Notes: generated by a model from the sequence alone, not told the origin. Shown: positions 19,112 to 28,762, counted from the stretch's first letter. The stretch: DNA of 64,000 nucleotides from Acetobacteraceae bacterium (GCA_022842185.1 JALHQB010000016.1:1-64000); one strand, 5' to 3'. Made by a program: numbers and translations.

Positions 19112-20176
19112 TCAATGCGAGAATGGGTAGAGTTTCCAGTAGGCCCTGATCATGCGCCAGCGATGCGCCAGGCCGTCAGGCTCGAAGATCAGAAACAGAA
19201 TGATGGCAGCGCCGATTGCCATCTCCCGCAGGAACGATATCGACGCGCCGATGCGCAGGGTACGATCGATCACGCCGCCGGCAAGAAGATCCGCCCCGGC
19301 CTGCACGACCTCCGGCAGCAACACCATGAAGGCGGCACCCATCATGCTGCCCATCACCGAACCCAGCCCGCCGATGATGATCATCGCGAGGAACTGGATC
19401 GAGTAAAGGATGTTGAATGCCTCGACGCTCACGAACAGCAGGTAGTGGGCGTAGAGCGCGCCGGCGACGCCCGCGTAGAAGGACGCAATGCCAAAGGAAA
19501 GCGTTCGGTAGTAGGCCAGGTTGATCCCCATCATCTCGGCCGAGAGATAGTGGTCCCTAACCGCGATCAACGCCCGCCCATCCCGCGTCCGCATGAGGTT
19601 TGCCGCGGCGACAAACATGAGCACGACATGGACGAGGATGATGTAGAAATACGTGTCCTCCCTGTCGAAGCGCATGCCGAACACTTCGTAGGGTTCGGTG
19701 ACGCGCCCGGCCACACCGCCCGAGAACCAGCGTGCCCGGGCGAAGAAATCCTCCAGGATGAACTGGGCGGCAAGCGTCGCGATGGCGAGGTAGAGACCCT
19801 TCAGCCGTGCCGCCGGCGCGCCGAAGATCAAACCCACCACGGCCGACATCAGTCCCGCGCCCCAGATGGCCAGCGGGACGGGCACGCCGTGTTCCACAAG
19901 CAAGGCAGAAGCAAAGGCACCGAACCCGAAGAAGGCCGCGTGCCCGATCGATATCTGCCCGGTAAAGCCGACCAGGATGTTCAGACCCAGTGCCGCGATG
20001 GCGCTGAAGCCGATGGTGATCAGAAGCCCGAGTTCATACCGCCCAAGAACGAGCGGCGCAGCGCACAGCACAAGAAGCCCTGCAAGCATCGCGATGCGCG
20101 CGTTACGCGTCGGGAAGATCGTCGTATCGGCCCGATAGCTGCTGCGAAAATCGCCGGCCGGCGTCATCGATGCCAT
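19112..20176 (-). CDS. livM: Liv-type ABC transporter permease LivM
   Basis: The protein (354 residues from ATG 20176) is a polytopic membrane protein with about ten hydrophobic segments. It contains the EAA-like permease region FTGQISIGHAAFFGFGAFASALL and IIIGGLGSVMGSMMGAAFMVLLPEV, both LivM signatures. A frame 15 codons longer (to 20221) would overlap livH; the ATG 7 nt after the livH stop is a simpler start. Together with LivH it forms the membrane channel. Confidence 0.9.
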   Translation of the reverse strand: MASMTPAGDFRSSYRADTTIFPTRNARIAMLAGLLVLCAAPLVLGRYELGLLITIGFSAIAALGLNILVGFTGQISIGHAAFFGFGAFASALLVEHGVPVPLAIWGAGLMSAVVGLIFGAPAARLKGLYLAIATLAAQFILEDFFARARWFSGGVAGRVTEPYEVFGMRFDREDTYFYIILVHVVLMFVAAANLMRTRDGRALIAVRDHYLSAEMMGINLAYYRTLSFGIASFYAGVAGALYAHYLLFVSVEAFNILYSIQFLAMIIIGGLGSVMGSMMGAAFMVLLPEVVQAGADLLAGGVIDRTLRIGASISFLREMAIGAAIILFLIFEPDGLAHRWRMIRAYWKLYPFSH

Positions 20177-20183
20177 GCCCGCG

Positions 20184-21077
20184 TCAGACCCGTTCGATGT
20201 TGCGCGTGCCGAATAGCCCATAAGGCTTGATCAGCAGGATCAGGATGAGGGCATAGAATGGGGCGATCTGGTACATGTTTCCCCAGTTCAGCCACTGTGA
20301 ATCGACATACTGTGCCACATTCTCCAGCACCCCGACGATCAATCCGCCAAGCACGGCACCCACGATGGAATCGAGTCCTCCCAGGATGACCGCGGGAAAC
20401 ACCTTGATGCCGTAGAAAGAGAGCGCGGACGACACCCCGTTCACCACGCCGACAACCACGCCTGCGACGGCTGAGACAACCGCCGAGATCGCCCAGGACA
20501 TGGCGAAGACCTTCGGTACCGAAATGCCGAGTGACTGCGCGACCTGCTGGTCGAAGGCCGTCGCGCGCATGGCAAGTCCGTGCTTCGAATAGGTGAAGAA
20601 CCACCAGAATCCGAGCATGATGAACGCCGAGACGCCCAGGCTCGCGAGATAGACCGATTGCACCTCCAGCCCCAGGACGCGCACGCGTTCGACCGTGAAC
20701 AGCGGGGGGAATGGCTGGGCAAAGACGCCGAAGATCCACTTCATCAGGGCCTGGAAGAAGATCGACAGGCCGACCGTGGCCATGATCACGCTGATCACCG
20801 GTTCACCGATCAAGGGTCGCAGCACGATCACCTGCAGCAGGATGCCAAAAATCGTCATGAAGGCCAGGGTGAACAGGAAACCCGCCCAGATCGGCAGCTG
20901 CCAATAGGTCAGCATCCACCAGCAGACCCAAGCTCCGACCAGCAGGAACTCGCCTTGCGCGAAGTTCACCACCTGCGATGCCTTGTAGATCAGCACGAAG
21001 GACATCGCGACAACGCCGTACAAGGCGCCGACGATCAGACCGTTCAGCACCAGTTGAAACAGCAGGGCTCCGTCCAT
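20184..21077 (-). CDS. livH: Liv-type ABC transporter permease LivH
   Basis: A 297-residue permease with eight or so membrane segments: LVLNGLIVGALYGVVAMSFVLIYKA at the N-terminus, ASQVVNFAQGEFLLVGAW (LivH signature), and AVILGGLDSIVGAVLGGLIVGVLE near the C-terminus. Its ATG shares one base with the acyl-CoA ligase stop (TGATG), indicating coupling. Confidence 0.92.
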   Translation of the reverse strand: MDGALLFQLVLNGLIVGALYGVVAMSFVLIYKASQVVNFAQGEFLLVGAWVCWWMLTYWQLPIWAGFLFTLAFMTIFGILLQVIVLRPLIGEPVISVIMATVGLSIFFQALMKWIFGVFAQPFPPLFTVERVRVLGLEVQSVYLASLGVSAFIMLGFWWFFTYSKHGLAMRATAFDQQVAQSLGISVPKVFAMSWAISAVVSAVAGVVVGVVNGVSSALSFYGIKVFPAVILGGLDSIVGAVLGGLIVGVLENVAQYVDSQWLNWGNMYQIAPFYALILILLIKPYGLFGTRNIERV

Positions 21078-22993
21078 CAGACCTCCTCCGTCATGGCGTC
21101 AGCCGCCTTTCGGGCGCCATCCATGCGCGCAACCGTCAGGACCGTCCTGATCCTCTGCTTCGTGCCGTCCTGGAACGCGATGGTGGTATCCACCGGAATG
21201 GCATCGGTACCGGCATAGATCGCGTCGATGATGTTGCCATACTTCTCGTGGATCACGCTGCGGCGCACCTTCCGCGTGCGCGTCAGCTCCTCGTCATCCG
21301 CGTCCAGCTCCTTGTAGAGAAGGATGAAGTCGCGGATGCGCTGCGCCGGAGGCAGAGAGGCGTTCACTGCGGCGACCTCCTGCCGGATTTTCTCCAGCAC
21401 TTCCGGCCGCGCCGCGAGGTCGGTGTAGGTGGTGAAGGAGATCCGATTTCGCTCCGCCCATTTGCTGACAATCGGGAAGCGGATGCAGATCATGGCGGCC
21501 AGATGCGGTCGCTGGTCCCCAAGGATCACGGCTTCGGCCACGAAGGGGCTGAACTTCAGCTTGTTCTCGATGAACTGGGGCGAGAACCTGTCACCCCCGC
21601 TGGTGGTCGCGATGTCCTTGATGCGGTCGATAACGACGAGCTGTCCCTTCGGATTGAAGTATCCGGCGTCCCCGGTATGCAGCCAGCCCTCGCGCATGTC
21701 GGGCACGCCGTCGATCCCCAGATAGCCCGAAAACATGTTGGGGTGACGCGTCACGATCTCACCCACGCCGTTGCCGTCTGGTTCGTGGATCCGCAACTCG
21801 ACCTCAGGGCCGAAGGCAACACCGACCGTGTCGAAATCAACCGCGCCAGGCCGGTGCAGGGTATAGGCCCCGAGCAACTCGGTCTGGCCGTACAACTGCC
21901 GCAGCGGCACACCCATGGCCTGGAAAAACCGGAAGGTGTCGGGCCCCAGCGCGGCCCCGCCGGTGGCCGCCGAGCGAAGCCGCGTGAAGCCGAGCCTGTC
22001 GCGCAAGGCGCGAAACACGAGCGTGTCGGCGATCATGGAATGTCCCCCGGCTTCAAGTGCCGCGAGACCAATGTGCATGCCGGAGTCGAAGGCCCGTTGC
22101 TTCAGCCGCGACGCATCCATGACCCGGGCCCGTACATCCGCAGCCAGGCCTTCCCAGACGCGTGGGGCAAACAGCACGAAGGTCGGCGCGATCTCTCGGA
22201 AATCGGCCATCATCGTCTCGGGTTCCTCGACGAAATTGACCTTCATGCGGGCGATCAGCCCCCAACCCAACACGTAGATCTGTTCCATGATCCACGGCAG
22301 AGGCAGGACCGAGACGTATTCGTCATCCGGTCCTTTCGGGTCGGCGGCGAGGTAGGCCTGGCAATGGCGGATCAGCGCCTGTCCCGTGATCTGCGCAAGC
22401 TTCGGACGCGCGGTGGTGCCCGATGTGGTGCACAGGATCGCGATATCCTCGCCGCGTGTGGCCTCGACGAGGGTGTCCCACGCCGCCGCATCCTGCTCTG
22501 CGGCCGTGGCACCGCGCCCGATCAGGGCGTCCAGCGACAGCAACCGGTCATCGGAATGCTTCCGCATGCCTCGTGGATCGCAATAGATGATGCAACGCAG
22601 AGATGGCACCTGGGCGGAAACGTTGAGCAACTTGTCGACCTGTTCCTCATCCTCGGCGATCACCGCGACCGCGCCGCTGAAGGACAGGAGGTAGGCGACC
22701 TCGTCATCCAAAGCGTCCCTGTAGATGCCGAGCGAGCGCGCGCGGATCGCGTGCGTCGCGATCTCTCCCATGACCCAGTCGGGACGGTTGTCGCCGATCA
22801 GCGCGACGACCTCGCCCGCACCGACGCCGATTGCACGTAGGCCCAGTGCGATGTCACGCGTTCGTGCCGACACATCGGACCAACGAAGGGAGCGCCAGAT
22901 GCCGAACGCCTTCTCGCGCATAGCAATGTCGTCGCCATGCTCGCGGGCATTACGGCGAAGCAGGCGCGGCAGCGTTTCGTGATCCTTGCTCAT
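21077..22993 (-). CDS. long-chain-type acyl-CoA synthetase (AMP-binding)
   Basis: A 638-residue ANL enzyme of the long-chain fatty-acyl-CoA ligase (FAA/FadD15) type. A3 reads LCTTSGTTARPKLAQ, so the usual Gly after TSGTT is Ala; LYGQTELLGAYTLH and GWLHTGDAGYFNPKGQLVVIDRIKD follow, and the C-terminal domain has LTRTRKVRR. It is inserted between livG and livH, a layout seen in many Alpha- and Betaproteobacteria, and implies that the transported compound is an acid activated to its CoA thioester on arrival. It overlaps livG by four bases. The true substrate is unknown. Confidence 0.87.
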   Translation of the reverse strand: MSKDHETLPRLLRRNAREHGDDIAMREKAFGIWRSLRWSDVSARTRDIALGLRAIGVGAGEVVALIGDNRPDWVMGEIATHAIRARSLGIYRDALDDEVAYLLSFSGAVAVIAEDEEQVDKLLNVSAQVPSLRCIIYCDPRGMRKHSDDRLLSLDALIGRGATAAEQDAAAWDTLVEATRGEDIAILCTTSGTTARPKLAQITGQALIRHCQAYLAADPKGPDDEYVSVLPLPWIMEQIYVLGWGLIARMKVNFVEEPETMMADFREIAPTFVLFAPRVWEGLAADVRARVMDASRLKQRAFDSGMHIGLAALEAGGHSMIADTLVFRALRDRLGFTRLRSAATGGAALGPDTFRFFQAMGVPLRQLYGQTELLGAYTLHRPGAVDFDTVGVAFGPEVELRIHEPDGNGVGEIVTRHPNMFSGYLGIDGVPDMREGWLHTGDAGYFNPKGQLVVIDRIKDIATTSGGDRFSPQFIENKLKFSPFVAEAVILGDQRPHLAAMICIRFPIVSKWAERNRISFTTYTDLAARPEVLEKIRQEVAAVNASLPPAQRIRDFILLYKELDADDEELTRTRKVRRSVIHEKYGNIIDAIYAGTDAIPVDTTIAFQDGTKQRIRTVLTVARMDGARKAADAMTEEV

Positions 22994-23829
22994 GCGCTTG
23001 CGGGTTCGGCCTCGTCGCGCACGACGTCATCCGATTCACCCAGATAGGCGCGCCTGACATGGGCGTCGGCAAGCACGGCCTCGGGCGTGCCCTCGGCGAT
23101 CTTCTTCCCGAAATCGAGCACCATGACGCGGTGGCTGATATCCATGACCACACCCATGTCGTGCTCGATCATCAGCACGGTCATGCCCCATTCCTCGTTC
23201 AGATCCACGATGAAGCGGGCCATGTCCTCCTTTTCCTCGAGGTTCATGCCCGCCATCGGTTCATCGAGGAGGATCAGGCGCGGCTTCAGAGCGATCGCCC
23301 GCGCCAGTTCGACACGCTTTCTCAACCCGTAGGACAGCGTGCCAGCGGTCGCCTTGCGGACATGTTCGATTTCAAGGAAGTCGATGATCTCCTCGACCTC
23401 GCGCCGGTGAGCGAGTTCCTCGCGCTGAGCGCCGCCGATCCAGTAGACCATGCCGCGCAGGAAGCCTGCGCCGAGCAGCGTGTGCCGCCCGACCATGATG
23501 TTGTCGAGAACACTCATGTGCCCGAACAGCGCCAGGTTCTGGAATGTCCGCCCGATCCCGAGCGCGGCGCGCCGGTTGGGTCGCAGCGGCGTGACGTCAC
23601 GGCCCTCGAACAGTATGCGGCCTTCGGTCGGCCGGTAGCGGCCCGACACGCAATTGACCATCGAGGTCTTGCCCGCGCCGTTCGGGCCGATGATGGAGAA
23701 GATTTCCCCGCGTTGCACAGAAAATGAGACGTCGGACAGCGCCCTCACGCCGCCGAAACGCAGGCTGACTGCATCCGCTTCCAGAACAGCCGGATCCCCA
23801 CTCAAGGCGGCCCGCCCTCCCCCAGTCAT
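22990..23829 (-). CDS. livG: Liv-type ABC transporter ATPase LivG, first gene of the operon
   Basis: A 279-residue ATPase with Walker A GPNGAGKTS, signature LSYGLRKRVELARAI (LivG form), Walker B RLILLDEPMAGMNLEEKEDM and switch region MIEHDMGVVMDISHR. A promoter-like element lies directly before it and no minus-strand gene is coupled upstream, so it heads a ten-gene operon through mccA (13.3 kb) in which the gaps are at most 41 nt and most junctions overlap. Confidence 0.92.
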   Translation of the reverse strand: MTGGGRAALSGDPAVLEADAVSLRFGGVRALSDVSFSVQRGEIFSIIGPNGAGKTSMVNCVSGRYRPTEGRILFEGRDVTPLRPNRRAALGIGRTFQNLALFGHMSVLDNIMVGRHTLLGAGFLRGMVYWIGGAQREELAHRREVEEIIDFLEIEHVRKATAGTLSYGLRKRVELARAIALKPRLILLDEPMAGMNLEEKEDMARFIVDLNEEWGMTVLMIEHDMGVVMDISHRVMVLDFGKKIAEGTPEAVLADAHVRRAYLGESDDVVRDEAEPASA

Positions 23830-23841
23830 TCTTATGGGGAT

Positions 23842-23871
23842 AGGTTAGGTGGCCGGGCTGCTCGCTGGCAA
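23842..23871 (-). promoter_or_regulatory. putative promoter of the liv-ivd-mcc operon
   Basis: Minus strand: TTGCCA at 23871-23866, 18 nt spacer, TAACCT at 23847-23842. The predicted start near 23835 is only a few bases before the livG ATG, implying a very short leader. No Shine-Dalgarno is visible there. Confidence 0.4.
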
Positions 23872-23898
23872 CAACGACGCGGGGCCGGATCGAAGGAG

Positions 23899-24639
23899 CT
23901 ATCCCCGCAGGTCGATCGCCAAGGGCGGATCATCCGTGGCCAGCAGATCGACCCCGAGGTCCAGCATGCGCCGGATCGACGCCTCGTGGTTCGCACCCCA
24001 GACCGAAATCCCGACATCGGCGGCGCGCAAACCCGCCATGGCCTCGGCATCCAGCATCGCCTGATGCACGCCGATTTCAGGGAAGCCATAGGCCCTTGCT
24101 ACGGCGACTGCCCCGGAGAGGCCGAGCGACATCCAAGTTTTCCGCTCCAACAGCCAGCTGACTCCCGCCAGGCCACCGGCTGCGGCGGCTTCCGCCATGG
24201 TGGGGGCGTCGAAACCGATGATCCAGCTGCGTTGCCGCAATCCTGCCCGGTCCAGGTCCCCCAGCACACGGCCGACCAGACCAGGGTAGGGGCGACCATC
24301 GACGCCCTCCTTGATTTCGACGCGTGGCGCCACGGCAGAATCACGAAAGACGCCGAGCATGTCCGTCAGGCGCGGCACAGTTTCGCCAGCCCCGCCGCGC
24401 AACCGTATGATGGCAAGATGGTCGGCGCGCTGCGCTATGACCGGCCCCATCCCATCCGTGGTCCGATCGAGGGTCGCATCATGTATCACGATGGCTTCGC
24501 CATCGGCGGAGGCATGGACGTCGCATTCCGCCTGATCCAGGGCAAGGCGCGCCGTGGCGCGAAACGCGGCGAGCCCGTTTTCGGGCCACAGGAAGGCGCC
24601 GCCACGATGGCTGGCAATGGCGGTGCGATGTGTCTTCAT
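23899..24639 (-). CDS. glycerophosphodiester phosphodiesterase
   Basis: A 246-residue cytoplasmic GDPD TIM-barrel enzyme hydrolysing glycerophosphodiesters to glycerol 3-phosphate and an alcohol. It has the signature SHRGG...WPENGLAAF (His11-Arg12, metal-binding Glu-Asn), ECDVHASADGEAIVIHDATLDRTT (metal Glu/Asp, catalytic His) and the late VWGANHEASIRRMLDLGVDLLATDDP strand. There is no signal peptide, unlike periplasmic GlpQ, so it is the UgpQ-like cytoplasmic type. It is a single gene, with 69 bp to livG and 134 bp to the plus-strand binding-protein gene. Confidence 0.9.
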   Translation of the reverse strand: MKTHRTAIASHRGGAFLWPENGLAAFRATARLALDQAECDVHASADGEAIVIHDATLDRTTDGMGPVIAQRADHLAIIRLRGGAGETVPRLTDMLGVFRDSAVAPRVEIKEGVDGRPYPGLVGRVLGDLDRAGLRQRSWIIGFDAPTMAEAAAAGGLAGVSWLLERKTWMSLGLSGAVAVARAYGFPEIGVHQAMLDAEAMAGLRAADVGISVWGANHEASIRRMLDLGVDLLATDDPPLAIDLRG

Positions 24640-24685
24640 GGCGACTGTACCGGATAGGCGCCCGGACCCGGCCCGACAGGCTCAG

Positions 24686-24731
24686 CCAGGGTGTGTTTCT
24701 TTGTTCGTGAGTGTGACACTGTACACCCTGG
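24686..24731. promoter_or_regulatory. nested inverted repeats upstream of the binding-protein/kinase pair
   Basis: CCAGGGTGT (24686-24694) and ACACCCTGG (24723-24731) form a perfect 9-bp inverted repeat with a 28-nt interval, and AGTGTGACACT (24710-24720) is a second dyad inside it. The elements lie 42-88 bp before the TTG start, where a regulator or promoter would act. They may be a response-regulator site; nothing in the sequence names the binder. Confidence 0.4.
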
Positions 24732-24773
24732 GGTAGCAAACTCCGCTCGGGTCCGCACGTCCAGGAGGCCGCT

Positions 24774-25850
24774 TTGTCGCGATCAGCGCTTCGGCATTGT
24801 CTCTCGCTGATGCTCCTTTCACTGCTGGCCACCATCTGCGCTGGAAGCGCCTCGGCGCAGCCAGCACCAGCGGAACCGCTGCGGCTGAAGATCGTAGGGG
24901 GTCTGGCCGATGTCAGTCAGTACCTGCGGTACGAGGAACCGTTTTGGCGGAACCGAATCCGGGAAGCATCGGGCGGGCGCATACAGGCGGAAATAGCTCC
25001 ATTCGACCGCAGCGGCATCAGGGCGCAGGAAATGCTGTCATTGATGCGACTTGGCGTCGTGCCCTTCGGCACCGCGCTTCTCGCAGTCGTGAGCAACGAA
25101 GAGCCGGAATTCAACGCTGTCGATCTCCCGACCGTCAATCCCGATATGGCCGCCCTGCGGCGGACTGTCGCGCTGTACCGGCCTCACCTCGAAGAACTGC
25201 TTGCCGAACGCTACGATGTGGAACTCCTTGCAATATATACATACCCGGCGCAGGTGGTGTTCTGCCGCGACCGGTTCGGCGGCCTGTCGGACCTTGCAGG
25301 CCGGCGTATCCGCACATCATCCGTGGGCCAGTCGGAAATGTTCGCCGCGCTGGGCGCGACACCGGTGGTCATCCCGTTCGGCGAAACCTTGGCTGCGGTC
25401 CGCTCCGGTGTCGTCGATTGCGCGGTGACCGGCACCTTGTCGGCCAACGCGATTGGCCTCCACGAGATCACAACCTACATGCACAGCATGGCCATCACGT
25501 GGGGCTTATCGGTTTTTGGCGCCAATCGTGCCGCATGGGCCGCCTTGCCGGATTGGGCGAGGACCCTGATCCGCGAGGAGGTGGGCACGCTCGAACGCCA
25601 GATATGGGATGCCGTCGAGTTGGAGACCGTCGAGGGCTTTGCCTGCAATGCTGGATTGCCGAGTTGCGCCGGCGCTCGTCGCGGCCAGGCGACCATCGTG
25701 CCGCTTTCCGCCGCCGACCAGGAACGGCGCATCAGGCTGCTCACCGAAACCGTGCTTCCCGGCTGGGTACGCCGCTGCGGTGAACCCTGCGTCGAAGCCT
25801 GGAATACCCGTCTCGCCCCTGCTGTTGGCGTTGCTGCGCGTCTCGATTGA
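24774..25850 (+). CDS. TRAP-type (DctP-family) periplasmic binding protein without transporter
   Basis: The 358-residue protein begins with a signal peptide (HCLSLMLLSLLATICAGSASAQP) and then a DctP fold: LRLKIVGGLADVSQYLRYEEPFW, the FCRDRFGGLSDLAGRRIRT loop with the ligand-binding Arg region, and PFGETLAAVRSGVVDCAVTG. The start is TTG 24774, with AGGAGG 5 nt upstream. No DctQ/DctM membrane genes are nearby, and its stop touches the sensor-kinase start. The likely role is to capture a small (probably carboxylate) ligand and present it to the kinase, as known for some binding-protein-dependent sensors; this is inference. Four Cys near the C-terminus may form disulfides. Confidence 0.85.
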   Translation: MSRSALRHCLSLMLLSLLATICAGSASAQPAPAEPLRLKIVGGLADVSQYLRYEEPFWRNRIREASGGRIQAEIAPFDRSGIRAQEMLSLMRLGVVPFGTALLAVVSNEEPEFNAVDLPTVNPDMAALRRTVALYRPHLEELLAERYDVELLAIYTYPAQVVFCRDRFGGLSDLAGRRIRTSSVGQSEMFAALGATPVVIPFGETLAAVRSGVVDCAVTGTLSANAIGLHEITTYMHSMAITWGLSVFGANRAAWAALPDWARTLIREEVGTLERQIWDAVELETVEGFACNAGLPSCAGARRGQATIVPLSAADQERRIRLLTETVLPGWVRRCGEPCVEAWNTRLAPAVGVAARLD

Positions 25851-25852
25851 CG

Positions 25853-28762
25853 ATGCAGAATACGCAGTTCCTCCGGCGAGCCATCTTTTTCGGCTCCATC
25901 ATCCTGCTGCTGGCGCAGACGGTGGCAACGCTGATGATCATCGAGCGTGCACGGGAGGCGCAGATCCGCGCCGCGGAGGATTCTGTCGAGCGCATCAGCC
26001 TGGCAAGCGAGACATCGATCAACCGGGCCTTCGTCCAGGTTGATGCAACCCTTGCGGGCCTTCCGGGCATCCTGGCGCATTTCGCTTCCAACGGTCATAT
26101 GGACATCGCGGTGCTGAACCGTGTGCTGCGCCAGTTGAACAACCAGAACTTCACCTACCGCGACATTCTGCTGCTCGGTGCCAACGGCCTGCCGGTGGCC
26201 ACGGCCCTGCAGGTCTCTCGCCGACGCCGTCTGCCCTTGCCGGTCGAGACCGGCTTTTCCGAGCTTGTCGAACGTGGCGGCGGTGTGTCCATCGGCGGAC
26301 CCGTCCAGAACCCCTCGACCGGCGAATGGACCCTGTTCTTCGCGCGCAATGTGACGATCGTCGGCCTTGGCCCCGTCCTGGCCGTTGCAGAGGTTCCCAT
26401 ACCGTCGGTCCGCTCGCTTCTGTCGGCGGCAGGGGGAAGCCCGGGTCTGCGCACGACCCTCGAACGTGACGACGGCATATTGCTGACCTCGGTTCCCCAT
26501 GACGAAACGCGGATCGGTCAGCGCCTCGAACCTCCGGCCCGCGCCATGAGCATCGGCGGCCGGGCCACCATGACCACCAGCCGCTTCACTGGCAGGCCGG
26601 TCTTCGCATCGGTCCGGGCGACACTGTATCCGACCCTGCTGATCACCACGACAATGGAGGTCAATGCCGCGCTGGAAGGTTGGTATCGCGACCGCATTCG
26701 GGCGTTCGCCGTATCCAGTGTGCTTGGCGTGGTCATCGTCGCGGTCGCGCTGGCGCTGATGATCATGTTGCGGCAACGCGACCGGGCCGAAGCTGAACGT
26801 GCGCGCGCGCGTCAGACCCTCGAGAGCGCGCTGGAATCGATGTCCGACGGCTTCGTGATGTTCGACCCCGCCGACCGGCTCACGGCCTGCAACAGCCGCT
26901 ACAAGGATTTCTACCGGATCAGCGCGCCCTTCATCCAACCCGGCAACAGCTTCGACGACATCATGCGTGAGGGCGCCAAGCGTGGACAATACCCACAGGC
27001 CGGCGCCGACATCGAAGCCTTTGTCACCGAAAGCAAGGCCTTCCACCTCGGCGACCAGCCGTCGATGGAGCGGCTGCTTCCCGATGGGCGCTGGGTTCTC
27101 ATCACCGAACGGCGAACGCCCGATGGCGGGACTGTCGGCATCCGCACCGACATCACCGCACTCAAGCGGGCCATGCAGGACCTCGCCACCGCCCGCGATG
27201 CCGCCGCCGCGGCCGGCGAGGCGAAGAGCCGGTTCCTCGCACGGGTGTCGCATGAACTGCGCACGCCGCTGAACGGGGTTCTCGGCTTCGCGCAGGTGCT
27301 GCTCCAGGACCCGCGGCTGGAGCCCGAACAGCGCGAGCAGGTCAAGACGCTGCATGAGGCCGGTCGCCACCTGCTCGATCTGGTGAACGGCCTGCTCGAT
27401 CTTTCGAAGATCGAGGCCGGACGGCTGGATCTCGCGCCTCGCCCGGTGGCCTTGGGGCCGCTGTTCGAAGGCTGCGCCACGCTCCTTGCGCCCGAAATCG
27501 CGCGCAAGGCCATGTCCTTCCATCTCGACCTCGACCCGGCGCTGCCGGAGGCGGCCGAGCTCGACCCGACCCGGCTTCGCCAACTCTTGCTCAATCTGCT
27601 GTCCAATGCCGTGAAGTTCACCCCAACCGGTGGGCGCGTCGATCTGCGGGCGCACCGGGTCCAGGACGGGCGCCTGCGGATCGAAGTCCAGGATACGGGG
27701 CCCGGCGTGCCGGCCGACAAGCGGCATCTTCTGTTCGAGGACTTCGTACAGTTGGCACCGCAGGGCATTGCCGATGGGCAGGGCACCGGCCTTGGGTTGG
27801 CGATATCGGCCCGGCTCGTTGCGCTGATGGAAGGCGAGATCGGCTGTGAGGACGCCGCCGGCGGGGGGGCGCTGTTCTGGTTCGAAATCCCGCTGATCGG
27901 GACAGCCATGCCGGCCCCCTCCGATGCCGCCGGGGCCGAAGGCGTCGCCGCCATCGCCACAGACGCGCCCCTGCGCATCCTGGTCGTGGACGATGTGCTC
28001 GCGAATCGACAGATTGCGCAGGCCATGCTGCGGAATGCCGGCCATAGCGTGGAGGTCGCCGAAGGTGGTGCAAGCGCGCTGCTTGCCCTATCGAATCGTA
28101 CGTTCGATGTTGTTCTGATGGACCTGCAGATGCCAGGGATGGACGGGTTCGAGGCGACCCGGCGCATTCGTGCGATGCCAGCGCCCGTATGCGCGGTGAC
28201 CGTGATCGCGCTTACGGCCTCGGCCCTGCCGGACCAGATCGATGCGACGCGTCGGGCCGGCATGGACGCCCATTTGGCCAAACCGATCGATCGTCACGCG
28301 CTGTTGAATATCCTGAAGGACCTTCCGATGCGCCCAGCCAGCCCGGCAGCGACGCCCGAGGACACCACCACCCCCGCGGCGCCCTATATCGACACCACGA
28401 CCCTTGACCTCCTTGAGCGTGAACTCGGCCACGCCGCCCATGGAATCCTCGCCGAATTCGTGGGCGAGGTTCGGCGTGCCTTGGCATTGCTGACCAACGC
28501 CTCGCAGGCGGAAAAATCCGACGCCGGCCATGTCCAACATGCGGCACATCGGCTGATCGGCGCGGCGCGCACCCTGGGTGCCAGCCGCCTTGCGGACGAG
28601 GCCGAGGCTCTGCAGAAGGCGGCGCGCGGAGGCGATCCCTCACCGGATCTCCAGGCTTCGGTCACCGCCATCGCACGGGCAACCCTGCCCGAGCTTGAGC
28701 GGCGCCTTGGCATCGAGGGCGTGCTGGGCGGGGCTCACACCCGTGCGGTGCCCGCCGCCTGA
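25853..28762 (+). CDS. hybrid sensor histidine kinase with REC and HPt domains
   Basis: An inner-membrane kinase of about 969 residues. The order is: TM helix near residues 10-30; periplasmic Cache-like sensor about 35-280; second TM about 290-310 (SSVLGVVIVAVALALMIML); PAS-type domain (ESMSDGFVMFDPADRLTACN); HisKA with phospho-acceptor His467 in RVSHELRTPLNGVLGF; HATPase with NLLSNAVKFTPTGG, DTGPGVP and GTGLGLAI; receiver with Asp757 in VVLMDLQMPGMDG; HPt with His899 in QHAAHRLIGAARTLG. It follows the binding-protein gene at once (ATG 25853, or TTG 25847 overlapping the stop), so both are one unit. The phosphorelay ends at the HPt; no separate output regulator is encoded near it. Confidence 0.93.
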   Translation: MQNTQFLRRAIFFGSIILLLAQTVATLMIIERAREAQIRAAEDSVERISLASETSINRAFVQVDATLAGLPGILAHFASNGHMDIAVLNRVLRQLNNQNFTYRDILLLGANGLPVATALQVSRRRRLPLPVETGFSELVERGGGVSIGGPVQNPSTGEWTLFFARNVTIVGLGPVLAVAEVPIPSVRSLLSAAGGSPGLRTTLERDDGILLTSVPHDETRIGQRLEPPARAMSIGGRATMTTSRFTGRPVFASVRATLYPTLLITTTMEVNAALEGWYRDRIRAFAVSSVLGVVIVAVALALMIMLRQRDRAEAERARARQTLESALESMSDGFVMFDPADRLTACNSRYKDFYRISAPFIQPGNSFDDIMREGAKRGQYPQAGADIEAFVTESKAFHLGDQPSMERLLPDGRWVLITERRTPDGGTVGIRTDITALKRAMQDLATARDAAAAAGEAKSRFLARVSHELRTPLNGVLGFAQVLLQDPRLEPEQREQVKTLHEAGRHLLDLVNGLLDLSKIEAGRLDLAPRPVALGPLFEGCATLLAPEIARKAMSFHLDLDPALPEAAELDPTRLRQLLLNLLSNAVKFTPTGGRVDLRAHRVQDGRLRIEVQDTGPGVPADKRHLLFEDFVQLAPQGIADGQGTGLGLAISARLVALMEGEIGCEDAAGGGALFWFEIPLIGTAMPAPSDAAGAEGVAAIATDAPLRILVVDDVLANRQIAQAMLRNAGHSVEVAEGGASALLALSNRTFDVVLMDLQMPGMDGFEATRRIRAMPAPVCAVTVIALTASALPDQIDATRRAGMDAHLAKPIDRHALLNILKDLPMRPASPAATPEDTTTPAAPYIDTTTLDLLERELGHAAHGILAEFVGEVRRALALLTNASQAEKSDAGHVQHAAHRLIGAARTLGASRLADEAEALQKAARGGDPSPDLQASVTAIARATLPELERRLGIEGVLGGAHTRAVPAA

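Noticed and set aside
20978..22840. 620-codon open frame antisense to the acyl-CoA ligase
   Set aside because: Mirror of a strong coding sequence; no recognisable motifs.
25475..28045. 856-codon open frame antisense to the hybrid kinase
   Set aside because: The sense strand encodes clear kinase domains; the antisense product is Arg/Gly/His-rich and featureless.
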